From Typha latifolia (lineage: Eukaryota > Streptophyta > Magnoliopsida > Poales > Typhaceae): a stretch of 64,000 nt of DNA. The notes under the pieces were generated by a model. That model made no database searches, had not been told where the DNA came from, and saw nothing but the letters and a program-made list of their open reading frames with translations. This document shows positions 1-12,205 of this stretch, one piece after another. Position numbers and translations under genes: made by a program. The stretch spans positions 11,109,096 through 11,173,095 of the forward strand of contig CM034100.1 of the NCBI GenBank assembly GCA_019914945.1, given 5' to 3'. The stretch's first letter is position 1; every line of letters begins with the position of its first letter.

Positions 1-75
1 ATTAAATCAAAAAGTTCAAAATAAATTTAACTAAACTTGTCTTCCTTATATTCTCAGATTTAACCCTTCATTTCA
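1..75 (-). repeat. Partial LTR of element C (3' LTR side)
   Basis: These bases match 1391-1465 with small changes: both run from a ttaaatcaaaaag block through a taaccctt-catttc block to a tagat end. The two stretches flank the short gag-like region, so they read as two LTRs of one minus-strand element. The rest of this LTR lies outside the window on the left, and its opposite end is lost where it joins the internal region near 76. Confidence 0.55.
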
Positions 76-705
76 CTACAGATAGTCTAGTCTAGGCCTC
101 ACGCAATGGCTAATCGGTTTAGGCTTTGGCACATCACTTATGGGTTGATGAGGTTGTCCTTTAGATCGGTAAAGAACTTGATAGGCAGCCATGACCAAAT
201 GATCGGGCCGTCGAGGCATTAGATACTCGATATCTTTCAAAGCTTCAATGCCCTCGATCAACGGCTCGGGTGGCAATTGGTTATGGTTGATAACCGCTTT
301 GGGATTCCTAGCTGTTGGTGTGGGCAGCAAGATCTCCTTTGATGGTGATGTATACCTCGGTGGTCCTTCATCATGTTGTGGAGGTGCCCACGGTGTAGGT
401 TCAACCCCCGTTTCCATGGCTTGCAGAGTTGACCCTTGCTGGTCTTGTTCTAGTGGTGGAGGACTCTCCTCTAGCCTACGATGCTGGTCATGAGGTGGAG
501 GTCGATGACCTGGTTGGGCAGCCACCAGTGGTGAAGCCACAAAAGCCACAGCCCTGGTTGGTTCTTCCTCGTTGTTTCTAGGCGAGATGTCGTCTTGATT
601 ATCTTCCTCACAGTTGATATGCTCAAGTGTATGCCTTGGAAGATTTTGGTTCATGTCGACCAGGGTTGCCTTGTTCTCTAACATCATTTGTGCCATGAGC
701 GCCAA
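76..705 (-). pseudogene. Gag-like leader ORF of element C, 209 codons
   Basis: This is an open frame on the minus strand between the element's primer-binding site and its partial LTR. The product is rich in Pro, Glu and Gln and low in complexity. It begins with a short predicted helix (LMAQMMLENKATLVDMNQN) like the N-terminal stretch of some Ty3/Gypsy Gag proteins. I see no zinc knuckle, protease, reverse transcriptase or integrase, and only about 0.8 kb separates the two LTRs. The element is therefore a deleted or non-autonomous derivative. Assignment to gag rests on position and general character rather than on a recognised domain. Confidence 0.35.
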
Positions 706-860
706 GGTTTGTGAGAAATTGAGAGGGCCTTCTGTTTGTCCTCGTGAACTCTATGGGGATGACAATCTTGACGGAGCCATGTGGTCCGTCTCCATGCCTT
801 AGTCACTCGTTTGCTTAGCTGCTTTCGATCTTGTGGCAGCCATAATGGTCTGAGGATCAT

Positions 861-874
861 TGGCTCTGATACCA
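861..874 (-). other. Primer-binding site (initiator Met-tRNA) of element C
   Basis: The minus strand reads TGGTATCAGAGCCA, the standard plant retrotransposon primer-binding site complementary to the 3' end of initiator methionine tRNA. It sits two bases from the inferred LTR end at 877, which fixes the orientation of element C as minus. Confidence 0.8.
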
Positions 875-876
875 AT

Positions 877-1700
877 TTGTTATGAACTGGCTTGATCTGA
901 TCTGTAACAGTTCTACAAGTTTTAGGTTTGCATGGGATTTGGGATCCGTGGGTGGAGGCATGGATTTCTAGGTATAGAATGGAGGTGATGATGGATTGGA
1001 GGCCGAGTAGTTGATAGAGGTGGCTTAGCAATAGATGATGGTGGTGGTGGCTTGAGGATGCATATGCGATAGATAGTTGAAGGCTATGATTGACCTACAA
1101 CTGTGGTAGCGGTAAAGATGAAAACTTTGCGGGAGATAGAGATAGTTAAGATAGAGAGACGAAGGGGGAGAAGTAGGCTTAACCTACGGGACTAGGGCGA
1201 TCGGCAGAAGAGGGAGATTAGAAGCTAGATAAGACCTTGCCAATAGAAGAGGTGGCGCTGGTCGGTGAAGAGGGATGAGGGGGATGTAGAGGCCCGCGGC
1301 CTAGTTGGGAGAGATGCCAAGGCAAAAGACAATTAATCTTTCATTCCAAATATGCCTAAGATACAAGCCATAAGGCCCTATTTATAGAGATTAAATCAAA
1401 AAGTCTGAAACAAATTTAACTAAACCAGTTTTCCTTATAATCTAAAATTAACCCTTTATTTCGCCGTAGATTGATTCTGAATTTGGAGAAGTTCTGAATA
1501 CCAAATTTGTAGATATGGAGGATGGAAATTTTATTCAAATAGTTTGATATTATTCGGACGTCGTGCGAATATTTTTCGAAAACTGCGCCAGAGTTGGATT
1601 TAGCTAATTAAATAAAATTCTAACATACTAAGGCTCTAACTAAACCAAATAAGCAAATAAGATAACTAGCCCAGATTCGCCATTTATCCTCCTCTGACGG
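877..1700 (-). repeat. 5' LTR of element C
   Basis: The LTR begins (plus coordinates) with TGTTATGAACT beside the primer-binding site and runs to about 1700. The far end is not sharp. Bases 1391-1465 recur at 1-75, and 1450-1666 match 57447-57770 near the other end of the window, so this is a dispersed LTR family. The purine-rich middle (1140-1320) resembles the middle of the family A and B LTRs, suggesting common ancestry. Confidence 0.6.
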
Positions 1701-2997
1701 GAAGATGACAAGCAAAGTATTAGAAGCCATCTCCTCTAATCAAACTTTGCCTTCAAGAGCCCAAGCCTTGGATAATGCATTCTTTGGACTAAAAAGATTC
1801 ACTAGCTTGTTAGAGATAAGCTTTGCATTTAGGCACGTTTCTGTCCAACGATCCTCTAAGATGCATTCATCTAGTATTGCCACTTCAAGATGATTATTTC
1901 TAGGCAGAAGAAGGGTTGCGAAGCATTGGATCAAAGTTTTAGCATCCTCTATTAGGGCAAACCGTACCAATACAAAGTTTCCACGATAGGATAAAACCCA
2001 CATGACAAATATCGAGGCATGCAAAGAATAATTAAGAGAGATGGTGATTTGTTGCACAGGGTCTCAAGTAAGTGGAGGGGAGTAGGTAGGAGAGGAGTGA
2101 TTGAAAAGGGAGCGATGGAGGGGAAGGGGAGAGCCGGGGTCGGGAAGAGCTCCAGTAATCGGGCTAGTCAAACTAGGGGAGAAGGCCTACGACGCGGCGA
2201 AAACTTTTTTGCAATTACTTCTTTACTAATGTTGCAATCAACTAATAGACTTCATTGACAAGGACTACACGGTTGAAAATTGTAACCTTGAGTTATAGGC
2301 AAAAGAAATTATTCAACTTAATGTAGAAGAAAGTGACAATGATAAAAGAGGACATAGAAAGATGATAATTTCATCATGGTATTCTTCATCTATTTTTGAC
2401 TTTACTCAACGGAGGCAAACTAGTATATTTCTATTCTAAGTGAATTTCTAATATGATGATTAATGTAAGTAGTTGCACTAATGTTGTTTAAATTACACAC
2501 ATCCCGAATCCCGACCCATTGGTCCAAACTATAGATCACCAAACCATATCCCTAAACTTTTTATCGATTCTAGGTCAGTCTAACTCATCCTAAACCTGAC
2601 TCAACCTAAGCCTCATCCACCAAGTTTGACAACCTAATCTACACCAATCTAGCTAGACACCCTTTGGGTGGGTTTAACATGGGGAGTCTAAAAGTCGACC
2701 CCTTAACTCAAACCCAACCTGGCTCATCAGCATCCTTGTCTCTATTTCTCTTATCTATTAATCTAATGCAGCCTAGAAGGGGTACACATTCTATCCATTG
2801 TCATTCTTTTATGTACAATGTATAGGGGTTGCATGCAATTGACATATTACCTAACCTAATTGCTAAAGTTGTTGATTGGTTTGAGTTAGAGGTGATCATC
2901 AAGTGGGTCAGGCTCGGTTTGAGCCAAGCCTAGCCAATTGGGCTAGGCATTGTGTTCGCGCCACTGCCCGCGAGTGGGTCAGGCAAAGCTATTATTA
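1701..2997. other. Intergenic stretch with no supported gene
   Basis: I see no recognisable gene. The longest frame is minus 1740-2057 (105 codons). Its product has no domain I can name and no partner exon is evident. The text just before 2998 (2880-2990) contains gggtcaggctcgg and gtgggtcaggc, a GC-rich motif common near plant hAT-type repeats, but no clear terminal repeats. Confidence 0.5.
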
Positions 2998-3584
2998 TGT
3001 TACGATCCGACCATGTAGGTTAAGTTAGTCGAGTCGGTTGAGTCGAGTTGAGTTGAGTCAAATTGAGTTAATTAGTTAGATTTATCTTATTTTATTATTT
3101 TAAATTTTAAATAAAGCGGATTATCCGCATGTAGATCTGATCTACTAGGACTTTTACTCTATAAATAGGAGTAAACATGTGTTGATAATTATCGTTGAAT
3201 AAATCTGAGTTTAGCCAAATATTTTTTATTGTCTTTATCTTTTAATATAGTCGTTAGATTGCTTTTATCTATATAGGAGCATATCGTAGCGTAGAACCTC
3301 CAAAGCTTTCAAATCCTAGCCACCATCTTAATCCAGTAGCCACCCTGCTCTACGGTCGTTCACCATCACCCTTGGTCGTTCACCACCCTCCGACGACCAC
3401 CGCAATGCCGAATAGTTACTATTCGTTCCCATTTTGACCATCCTCCAATATTTTAATTATAACTTTTCATCCCGACGTTAGATTCATGTGAAACTAGAAC
3501 CATTGGAATCCTAACCTGTGAGGCTGCTAATATATAAATTTTCATAAATTTCATATCCAGAACATCCAATTCTGGTTCAAAATA
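2998..3584 (+). repeat. 5' LTR of element E1
   Basis: This 587-bp LTR begins TGTTACGATCCGACC. It is repeated with divergence at 5474-5994 (the same element) and at 6706-7219 and 8580-8886 (element E2). It carries a TATA-like ctataaatagg at about 3161. It ends at a TTAGTATCAAAGC primer-binding-site relic at 3585. The other copies confirm its extent. Confidence 0.8.
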
Positions 3585-3600
3585 TTAGTATCAAAGCTAA
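3585..3600 (+). other. Decayed primer-binding site of E1
   Basis: TTAGTATCAAAGCTAA corresponds to TGGTATCAGAGC with several transitions. It lies directly after the LTR end, as expected for a Met-tRNA-primed element in plus orientation. Confidence 0.65.
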
Positions 3601-3613
3601 CATTTCTCGACCG

Positions 3614-5440
3614 ATGGTTAGCATGAGATCGAAGAAGATAAACGAGGAAGGAGCAAGCATGGAGGACTAGGAACTTATCTCCATTTCTAAGGTGTCTCCT
3701 CTGCTCCACCACCACTGGCAGTCGCTGGCGATGAGCCACTGATGTGAGCGAAGATAATATTTAAAGAATTTTCAAACAAGTTGAAGGAGATGCAAACCTC
3801 CCTCAACAACTCAATCTAAACCTTGATAGAAGCCCTACTAGCTTCCCACCACTACCTAGAGCTCTAGCACCGCCGACCACAATAGAGCAAGCCCTCCCAC
3901 GATAAGAAACCCAATCTGTCAGGGGGGAGGTGCCGACCTAAACCATGATCTCGACCCCTCCTTCCGCTGTGGTGGAGGACCCCGACGGCTACAAACATAG
4001 AACACAACTGCGGCGACACCAAAGCAATCAATTGAGATGGATTCCAGGTCATCTTCCCCCTGCAGTGGAAGCTAGGGCCGAAAACCCTAGCTTTCCATTA
4101 GCGGCAATCCAGCATACACAGGCCCCTATCTCGACGTCCAGCACCTTCCTCAGACCACTCGCACCCAAGCCAAGCCTCCATTCGTGCTAGCACCAACTAT
4201 AAGTCTGCTAACTATGGCTTTTTACGCTACAGCAAACCCATGGTTACTAACCGTGGGTCCAGCGCTTCCATGACCATCGGCATCCATGACTTGACTAGCT
4301 TCCTCGGGCTAACTACGAACTAATGGTGGCCGCCACAACCGCTGACGACCATTGAGTGGTCGAACCTGATGGCTACCACCACAGGGGGGTTATCCTTTCA
4401 TTTGGATGGCCTCATTAGTGCTTCCCGTCGCTGTGGCTCTCCAGTAATGGAATCGGTGGTCTCATTCGCAACTGCTGGGGACCAATGGACCCACTAGTGA
4501 TGCACCTTGAACACCATGAAACCAACTCGAGCCCTAGCATTATTTTGGCCTTCTACTACCGCTCGCCGCCACTCTGCTGATGCAACGACTAACCGGATGG
4601 CGACGATTAGCGGCTAGCCACCGTACCCAGCTACCACCAATGCTACAGCGGCCTTGGTGACATCCCTAGGCCAAAGTCCTATTTTCGCCCTAAGGTTAAA
4701 GCTAGGGCACTTGCATGGAGATGACAAGGTGCACGATTTTTTAGGCAGGCCAAATTTTAGTGAACCGGTTCATCCACCTTGTGCAAACAAATTTGGGACC
4801 TGTGTGCATGATCTCAAGCACGAGTGCGAGCCTAAGGATGACTAGTGGAAATACTCGGTGGGCTGGCACGATCAAACTAAGCCGAAGTTGCATGTAGCCC
4901 TGGCACGACATGAGCCGAACACATAGGGCTATGACACACATGACCGGCCTTAACAACAAGGCTACATAGCTCATGACGACATGCCACAGTTTGAAATCCA
5001 AGCTCAGACTGTCAAACTTAATTTCCCAAATTCTCTAGAGGAGACCGCTAGACTAGTGACCTATCTAGCGGAGAAATTTTTCATGCACCATGGACGCCCA
5101 ACCATTAGAAGGTCCATGCACCTATCTAGCTAGCATTCCACTTGGAGGGTGTGGCGATTAGGTGGTATCAATCGGTTGAGTGGACGTATACCCCAACTCA
5201 GCGTGCATAGATAGCTTAGGCCAACCGCTAGATGATCTAAAATCGCTTTGTATCTAATGACTTGGGGGTGCACAAAAGGAAAAGATTATATTTTTATTGT
5301 GACAACCGATTTACCCTCGATCATAAATGCAAGTGCCAGCTAGCCCACATCATGTTTCTAGGCGGACTCGAAGAGGATGAACTTGAGTCCACTGATTGGC
5401 ACAATAAGCTGTACTAGTATAAGAATGTGAATGACTAGTC
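3614..5440 (+). pseudogene. Decayed Ty3/Gypsy gag of E1 (no pol)
   Basis: The frame opens at ATG 3614, and MED(stop)ELISI follows about 60 bases on. Element E2 has MEDQELISI at the same place, so the stop is a CAG-to-TAG change. Typical Gag core text (FHLEGVAIRWYQSVEW) is readable near 5133-5180. A zinc knuckle near 5300-5336 reads YFYCDNRF...DHKC, so its first cysteine is already lost. Many stops and shifts separate these islands. Only about 40 bases lie between the end of gag and the 3' LTR, so protease, reverse transcriptase and integrase are absent rather than merely damaged. Gag normally packages element RNA. This copy could do so only if it were intact, which it is not. Confidence 0.7.
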
Positions 5441-5473
5441 ACCCTGAGGACAAAGTATCGAAAGCATGGTGGA

Positions 5474-5994
5474 TGGTTATAATCAGACCACGTGGGTTAA
5501 TTCAGTCAAGTTGATTGAGTCAAGTTGAGTCAAATTAAGTTATTTAGATTTATCTTATTATTTTTAATTTCAATAAAGTGGATATGTGTTGATAACTATT
5601 GTTTAATGAATCAGAGTTTGGTTAAATATTTCTTATTATTTTTATCTTATAATATAGTCGTTAGATCATCTTTATCTTCGTATGAGTAGGTTATAGTCGT
5701 AGAACCTCCAAAGCTTTCAAATCCTAGCCACCATCTTTCTCTAGCAGCCACCCTACTCTATGGCCGTCCACAACCATCCTTGGCAATCCGCCACTCTCCA
5801 ACAATCGTCGGAACGTTGAATAATTACTATTCTACCCCGTTTTGACCTTCCTACACTACTTTAATTATAACTTTTCATCATGTCGTCAGGTTTAACTTAA
5901 ATTAAAACCATTGGAACCCTAACTCTTGAGGGTACCACCATATAAATTTTCATAATTTTCTTATATATAGATCGTCTAGAATTGGTTCATAACA
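5474..5994 (+). repeat. 3' LTR of element E1
   Basis: This copy of the 2998-3584 LTR starts tggttataatcagacc and ends ttcataaca, giving TG...CA ends. It carries small deletions relative to the 5' copy. The five bases on each side of the element (tatta and tacgc) do not match, so no target-site duplication is visible. Confidence 0.78.
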
Positions 5995-6705
5995 TACGCC
6001 TCATTAGCTCGTGAGAAAGTGGGCTGGGCGGGTCAGGACTGACCGAGGGCAATGGTTTTATGATTCGAAGATGGTGGAGGTGGTATGGCTGATGTCAATG
6101 GCGGTGGATGAGGATTGGAAAATAGTGGAGGTGGTAAGGTATATGGTGGGGACAGTGGAAGAGGACTAGCCACTAGGCATTGCAACCAAGATGGAGTGGT
6201 GAGGCTAATGACAGTGGGGAATCCAACAGAGGTGGCAGTGGAGAATCAAGAGGCGGAGGAGGAGAATAAAAATTGGAAGGTGGTGGTGGTGGTGGGGAAG
6301 CATTAGAGGGAGGAGGAGAAAGGACAACAATGGTAGAATCCTATACCCAAATCAAACCTTCTTGAACAATGGCAAAACCCTTCACTTCAATCTACAAACT
6401 CTATCTAACCCAAATGGCCAAATCAAACCTCCATGAACAAAATCAAGGGAGTGGTAGGTAGCCTATACCCCAAGGAAAGAAAAACCCAAATTTGTTGAAA
6501 TAAACACCAGGGGATGATGGGAGTAACCAAGTATGGAGCCTGGACTATTCGACAATGATTCAAAGCAAATTGGAATCCCTCATCTCCGTCCGATACATTA
6601 CGACTCTTCTCGAATCCAAAAACCCTTGTTCCGGAGAAATCTCTAGAGGTGAGCTGTGAAGGAGACCAAGGGTGATATTTGAAGAGATAGTGAGCTATGA
6701 AACTA
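5995..6705. other. Spacer between E1 and E2, purine-rich, no gene
   Basis: The stretch 6060-6320 is strongly G+A rich with many ggtgg repeats. The stretch 6320-6700 is ordinary AT-rich text. The only open frame (6115-6306, 63 codons) is Gly/Glu low-complexity with no recognisable domain. I see no coding or RNA gene here. Confidence 0.5.
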
Positions 6706-7219
6706 TGTCACGATCTAACCACGTGGGTTAAGTTAGTTGAGTCAGTTGAGCTGAGTAAAGTTAGTTAGATTTATTTTTTTAATTTAAATTTTAAAAAATA
6801 GATAATTTGCTTTTTAATCCAATCCACTAGACTTTATTAAATAGGAGTGGTCATGGGTAACTTAGAATTGATCATTGAATTTAGTTATTTTATGATCTTG
6901 TCCTTGGCCTTTACGTTAGTGGTTAGATTGTCCTTATCTTCATAGTAGTAGATAATAGCCCTAGATCCCATTAAAGCACCCGAACCGGTCATCCACCACC
7001 ACCCTTAGCCATTTGCCACCCTCCCACCAGTGTCGCAACGTCAGATATTTACCGATCTACTATGTTTTGACCTTCCTTCACTCTTTTATTTTTAACTTTT
7101 AACCCTGACCTTAGATTTATATGAACTAAAGTCATTAGATTCATAACTCGCGAGGCTACTAGCACAAATTTACCCATTATTTTCTTATATCCAAATCTGC
7201 CCAAAAATGGTTTATAATA
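6706..7219 (+). repeat. 5' LTR of element E2
   Basis: This is homologous to the E1 LTRs: tgtcacgatctaacc start, cacgtgggttaagttag, the ttgaccttcct block, and ttcttatatcc before the end. A TTGTATCAGAGTTGAC primer-binding-site relic follows at 7221. It is shorter than the E1 5' LTR because of internal deletions. Confidence 0.78.
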
Positions 7220-7220
7220 G

Positions 7221-7236
7221 TTGTATCAGAGTTGAC
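7221..7236 (+). other. Decayed primer-binding site of E2
   Basis: TTGTATCAGAGTTGAC keeps most of the TGGTATCAGAGC core and lies right after the LTR, as in E1. Confidence 0.65.
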
Positions 7237-7255
7237 GTTCCTTGGACGATGGTTA

Positions 7256-8570
7256 ACATGAGATAAAGGAAGACGAATGCGGAAGAAGAACCTATGGAGG
7301 ATCAGGAGCTCATCTCTATTCATGTGGGAGTTTCTCTAGCACCACCACCAGCCACCAGCATCGGCAAAGGCAAATTTTAAGGAATTTTTTATTGAATTGA
7401 AGGAGAACTTGAAGGAGATAAAAACCTCCCTCAAGGACTCTATTCTAGCCTTGGTAGTGGTCCTACTAACTGCCCTTCACCACATAGTGTTGCCAACGCC
7501 TCGGCCATGACTGAAATTGTTGCCCATGACAAGGATAATCGAAATCATGAGGGAAGGGATGAGATGGCCCAAACCGCCACCACAGTCCCTCCTCTAGCCG
7601 CGGTGTAGACCCTCCATCCATGCAAACCCTCCTAACCATTGCAGCCATGTCTTCCCCACATACGGTGGAAGTTAGGGCCAAAAACCCTAGCTTTCCACTA
7701 TCCGCAATCTAGGGAATCTAGGCTATCCCAGCCCAAACCTCCACATCCACTCAGTTTCTCGGACCACCTACACCCATGACACCACCATCATTTGCACCAA
7801 CACCGGCTAGAAGACCACCGACAACGACAATTATCTCTGAAGCAAACCTTACGGCTGGTGGTCATAGGCCCTCTATTTCCACGACTACCAGCAGCCACAA
7901 CTAGCTTCCTTGGGTTGAGTACCAGCTAGTGGTGACCACTGCTCTATAGTCATCGTTGGCTATCAGGTGGCTAAACCCGATAGTTACCACCATGAGAAGC
8001 TATACTCATACATCAAGGTGGCGCACCCAGGGCTTCGCTGTAATGTAGTGGGGCCATGGCCACCAAACCATAGCCATGGGAGTTAGTGGACCCGCCGGCA
8101 ATGCGCTATGGTCTGCACTACAACATCCTAAGCCTGATCTTGGTTTTGAACTTCCACTACCGCTCGCCACTACAATGACCTATCAGAGCTAATTGGCACT
8201 AGCCAATAACCTTGCCTAGCTAACACTAGTGCCCTTGAAGCTTGCAGTAGTGCCCCCTTAGGCTAACAAATATTTTTAGCCCTAGGGTTAGTGTTTTGGT
8301 TATTGAGTGGAAGAGATAAAGTGCACATATCTAGAGGCATGCTAAATTTTTGTGATTCGGCTTGATCACCTTGCGTGAACTAGTTGAGAACACATAAGCC
8401 TGACTTGGCACCCAAGTATGAGCTCCAGAATGACTTGTGGAACAACTTGGTGGACTCGTGTCAACTAACTGAGCAAGACTTGCATGTAGACCTGTGGACC
8501 CACGAGCACAACATGAGCCAAAAGATTTAGCTCGCATACAAGTCACCTTGAGGAACAAGCTATCATAAGC
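7256..8570 (+). pseudogene. Decayed gag of E2 (no pol, 3' part deleted)
   Basis: The opening reads MVNMR(stop)... and then MEDQELISI, which matches the E1 gag start and establishes the frame. Text at 8290-8575 aligns with 4700-4985 of E1. The E1 segment holding the Gag core and zinc knuckle (about 5000-5470) is missing, so E2 has lost the RNA-binding end. No pol text is present. E1 and E2 together look like two members of a gag-only or non-autonomous Ty3-like family. Confidence 0.62.
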
Positions 8571-8579
8571 GTAGTGGAT

Positions 8580-8886
8580 TGTTACGATCCGACCATGTGA
8601 GTTAAGTAAATTGAATTAGTCAAGTCAAGTTAGTTAGATTTGTTTATTATTTTAAAGTTCAAATAAAGCAGATAATTCGCATGTGGATCTTATACGCTAA
8701 GACTTTACTCCTATATATAGGAGTGGTCATGGGTAAATTTATCATCACGGAATGGATCATTGAGTTTAGTTATTTTATTATCTCGTCTTTATTTTTTACT
8801 ATAGTCGTTACATCGTTTTTATCTTCACAGGAGTAAATCATAGCCCTAAATCCATTCAAAGCACTCAAACCTTAGCCACTATTTTT
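8580..8886 (+). repeat. 3' LTR of element E2, truncated
   Basis: This begins tgttacgatccgacc and follows the E-family LTR for about 300 bases, including the agtggtcatggg block shared with 6846. It breaks off near 8886 where AT-rich DNA starts. The last third of the LTR is missing. Confidence 0.72.
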
Positions 8887-9189
8887 ATCCTTTTATTTTT
8901 TTTTATGGGCTTGCAAGATATTGCTGTATATGGAAATATATAAAAAATATTAACTAGTAGTTATAAGAAAATTAAATGAGTAAATGGAAAGATATTTTCA
9001 TAATTAAATAAATAGTTATACAAAAAATAGGAGGGTTGTTTTTTACATCATTATAGAATAGGCACATCCCAACTAAGTTGACATCTACGCACCTATCTAT
9101 CATTTATATAATTCATATGTTAATTATAAAAAAAAATTACATTACGTTATTCATCAATATCTAAAATCTCAAATCCTATGTTTTCGTCA

Positions 9190-10640
9190 TTCATCAATTT
9201 CTAAAATTACATTATGTTATTCGCTTGTGATCTAGATTTGGCAGCATACCAATCTTGTAACATATCAGTGCTTCAATTGTATCCTTCCCAAATATGATTT
9301 ATGTTCATCAATCAACTGTCCACTTATACTGAATGCAAATTCTAAAGGTACAGTAGACATAAGAATTATCGATACATCAAAGGCCTTGGCACCAACAATT
9401 GAAAATCTTATCTCATTTGTCTTCCACTATGCTAAAGTATCTATTTAATTTTTACTTATAAAATGATTGTAATATACTTGGAGTTTGGTAATTCCCCCCG
9501 ACATTGATAAAGAAGTTTCCCATATTTTAAGTCAGGCTAGCAATGACTTTTTACTTCTACCACTTTTAGGAGGAATAATAGAAAGTGAAGGCATAGAGAA
9601 AGAAGAGTCATATGAAATAGAATAATTATTAAAAAGCCTTTCAAAATAACTTTTAATAATTACAGCACAAGAATATAGTTATATTTTTTATCTTCATATA
9701 GACCATTTAAAATATCAAAAAGACCGGTCTCTTTAAGTTCGGGTTCTAATAAAATGTCAAAACTAATAAGTAAAGGAGATAGTGTTTAAAATATTTATCA
9801 TATTTAGTTTCCATTTGGTGTAAAATATTATGTAAAGACCGACCATCTTTAAAAGTAATAAAAATTTGAACAATATTAACAAGTTGCATTCCCACAATTA
9901 TAATTGTAGGAGAATAAGAGCTTGACAACCTAAAAAATCTTATTTCTTTTGCATTTTTCCATTCTAAATTAGTAGTAATTCATTATTAATATCTAAAGAA
10001 ACGTAAGAAATTGTAGCTCATTCATATTTGAGTACTAATTCTTGCATTTCATAAGTAGAGTTTCATTTATATTGTACATCAAATTAAAGTTTTTTAGCTT
10101 TTAATCCACATATTTTATACATATTTACAAATGTTCCAGCTCTTTTATTATTAATGATATGATGTATAATTTATCTAATTTTATGAATTATCTCATTAGT
10201 TTCTTTATGCCACTTTGTATAATTAAATTTATAATATGACACATACATCTAATATATAATAATTTACTATTACAAAGGTAAAGGAAAAAACATCGAATAT
10301 TAGAAATTATGGAATCATTATTAGAAGCATTATTAAGAGTGAGAGAAAAAACCTTATTTGGATATTATAATTTGTTAATCCTTGATTAATAGTACCAAAA
10401 GGATATTCATCTTTATGAATCTCATCAAGTTTTTTTAAATAATTATTCATTTTTATGTATTCTAATTATCATCAATAAAATGTGTGGTTATACATATAAA
10501 AGACCAACATTGGCATAAACTCCAAATATCACTAGTAAAAAAATTCTAGATTTTAATTTTATAAAATATGAAATTAAAAATAATAACCTTATATCATTAT
10601 TATTTAAAAAAGACAACATTAATCTTATATTATTTTAGAA
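9190..10640 (-). pseudogene. hAT-superfamily transposase relic
   Basis: On the minus strand several islands fit plant hAT (Ac/RICESLEEPER-type) transposases in the right order. Near 10010-10220 there is an INLIIQSGIKE...IHKIR island, like the conserved 'HxLNLIVxDGLK...IR' block. Near 9820-9850 QMETKYDKYF resembles the conserved MKxKFDKYW block. Near 9290-9360 PLEFAFSISGQLIDEHKSYLG corresponds to the C-terminal dimerisation block. Stops and shifts are frequent, and most of the N-terminal zinc-finger region is not recognisable. Terminal inverted repeats and an 8-bp duplication were not found. The sequence is very AT-rich, suggesting long decay. An intact protein would have been a nuclear cut-and-paste transposase. 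Confidence 0.6.
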
Positions 10641-11951
10641 AAAATAAGAATATGTAAGCTCACCAACGGGCTTATTTGTAGGCTTAATAAATGCTTGTAA
10701 GCCCGCAAACCAGTAATTAAAAAAAAATTTATTAATAAAAAGTAATATTTCTAAATTTTATTAACAAAATTAAATGGCAATATTTTTATTAATTTTATGT
10801 ATAATTTATTTCCCTAAAAATCTAACACATTTTTTATTTTATCACATCACATCAAAAGTAGTAATTATACTTTAGTCTATTTCACAATCAAACATCATAT
10901 TTTTTTTTTAACGTAGTTCAAAGTATGTAAATCATGACTATGAAATGAGATCAACTAGCCACGTTCAGGATTTTGACTCGAACCATATAGACCTAAAGCT
11001 TTTTTATATTATATTATTAGGTAAATAAATAAACTATCAGTATAAGTTATTTGTCATTTAATTTCATATTTATATTAATAGGTATATATTGTCTGTCACT
11101 GTAAATGTTCAACATCATTTATTCCATATCTAGTGTATAATAAAATCATACTGCCACTACCAATCAGCAGCAGGCAATTCGTTTGCATCATTTATTCCTG
11201 GAGATCAAACAACCCCTTATAGTAACATTGATACGAAGAATAAACATTAGATTGGAAATTAAATTCGGATTTTGTCCAGTAGCTCCCCAAAAGTCTTTGA
11301 GACATAACACGATGCTCTTGCATGTCCCATGTACACGTGGAGTTCACATGGCTCCAGGTATATTACGGTCCACACATGCGTGCAAGCCCGAGCTCGAACA
11401 CATGTCGGCAATCCCAACCGTGATGTGAGTTCCAAGAAGTGGTGATCCATCACCAGCCTCTGTGATAAGATGGTTCATTCACAATGGCAGTACATTCTCT
11501 GCAGCCCAAAATGTAGGAACTTCCTACAATTGGTACACATGGTAGCCTTTGATTGACCCAGAATCATTTCGAACTACAGAACAATCCTCCGGCCAATGGC
11601 GTGCTGACACGTCACGCGTAGGAATATCACGCTCGACACCATCATTAAGTAATTGTCAGGTGTGGGTCTCACTTTGCTTCAAGGGGGAAGTCTAGGGCTA
11701 CAGTTTCGTTGAAATTAATTATATATCATTGTTTAATTTTGAAATAAGGTAGCTTCTCTCTTTTATTCTTTTGATCGATCAATTGTAAAACACGTAGACC
11801 AAGTGAACTGAAAAGAAGAAAACATAAATAAAAATGAAGCTAATATTCTTTAATTATACGGACTAAATGTGTTATGTATATACACTCCTAATTAACTATG
11901 GTTTGTAAACGAATGGAGGATGAGGAGGGTGGAGAGGTTAATTCATCTGCC

Positions 11952-11968
11952 ATATATATATATATATA
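11952..11968. repeat. AT dinucleotide microsatellite
   Basis: A run of alternating A and T of about 17 bases. Confidence 0.9.
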
Positions 11969-12160
11969 GTCCACCATCAGTGGATGTCCCATCTCAACTT
12001 GATTATATTTCAAAGTGAAGTGACCACACATAAGATCCCTTTGGCTGGCGTGGACCTAATCAAGGAGCCTATCCGTTGCCATACTTAAAAGACAGTAAGC
12101 AGCAAAACTATGTAGCTCAATGGTGTTCTAAACTGTGTTGTTACTATCCTAAATTATGAT

Positions 12161-12162
<2 letters not shown>

Positions 12163-12203
<41 letters not shown>
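12163..12203. repeat. TA dinucleotide microsatellite, about 20 units
   Basis: An uninterrupted TA run of about 41 bases lies 577 bases from the MYB stop codon, on its 3' side. Confidence 0.95.

Positions 12204-12205
<2 letters not shown>

Noticed and set aside
1740..2057. Possible RNase H-like fragment on the minus strand
   Set aside because: A short stretch vaguely resembles plant RVT_3 proteins, but the catalytic Asp pattern is not present.
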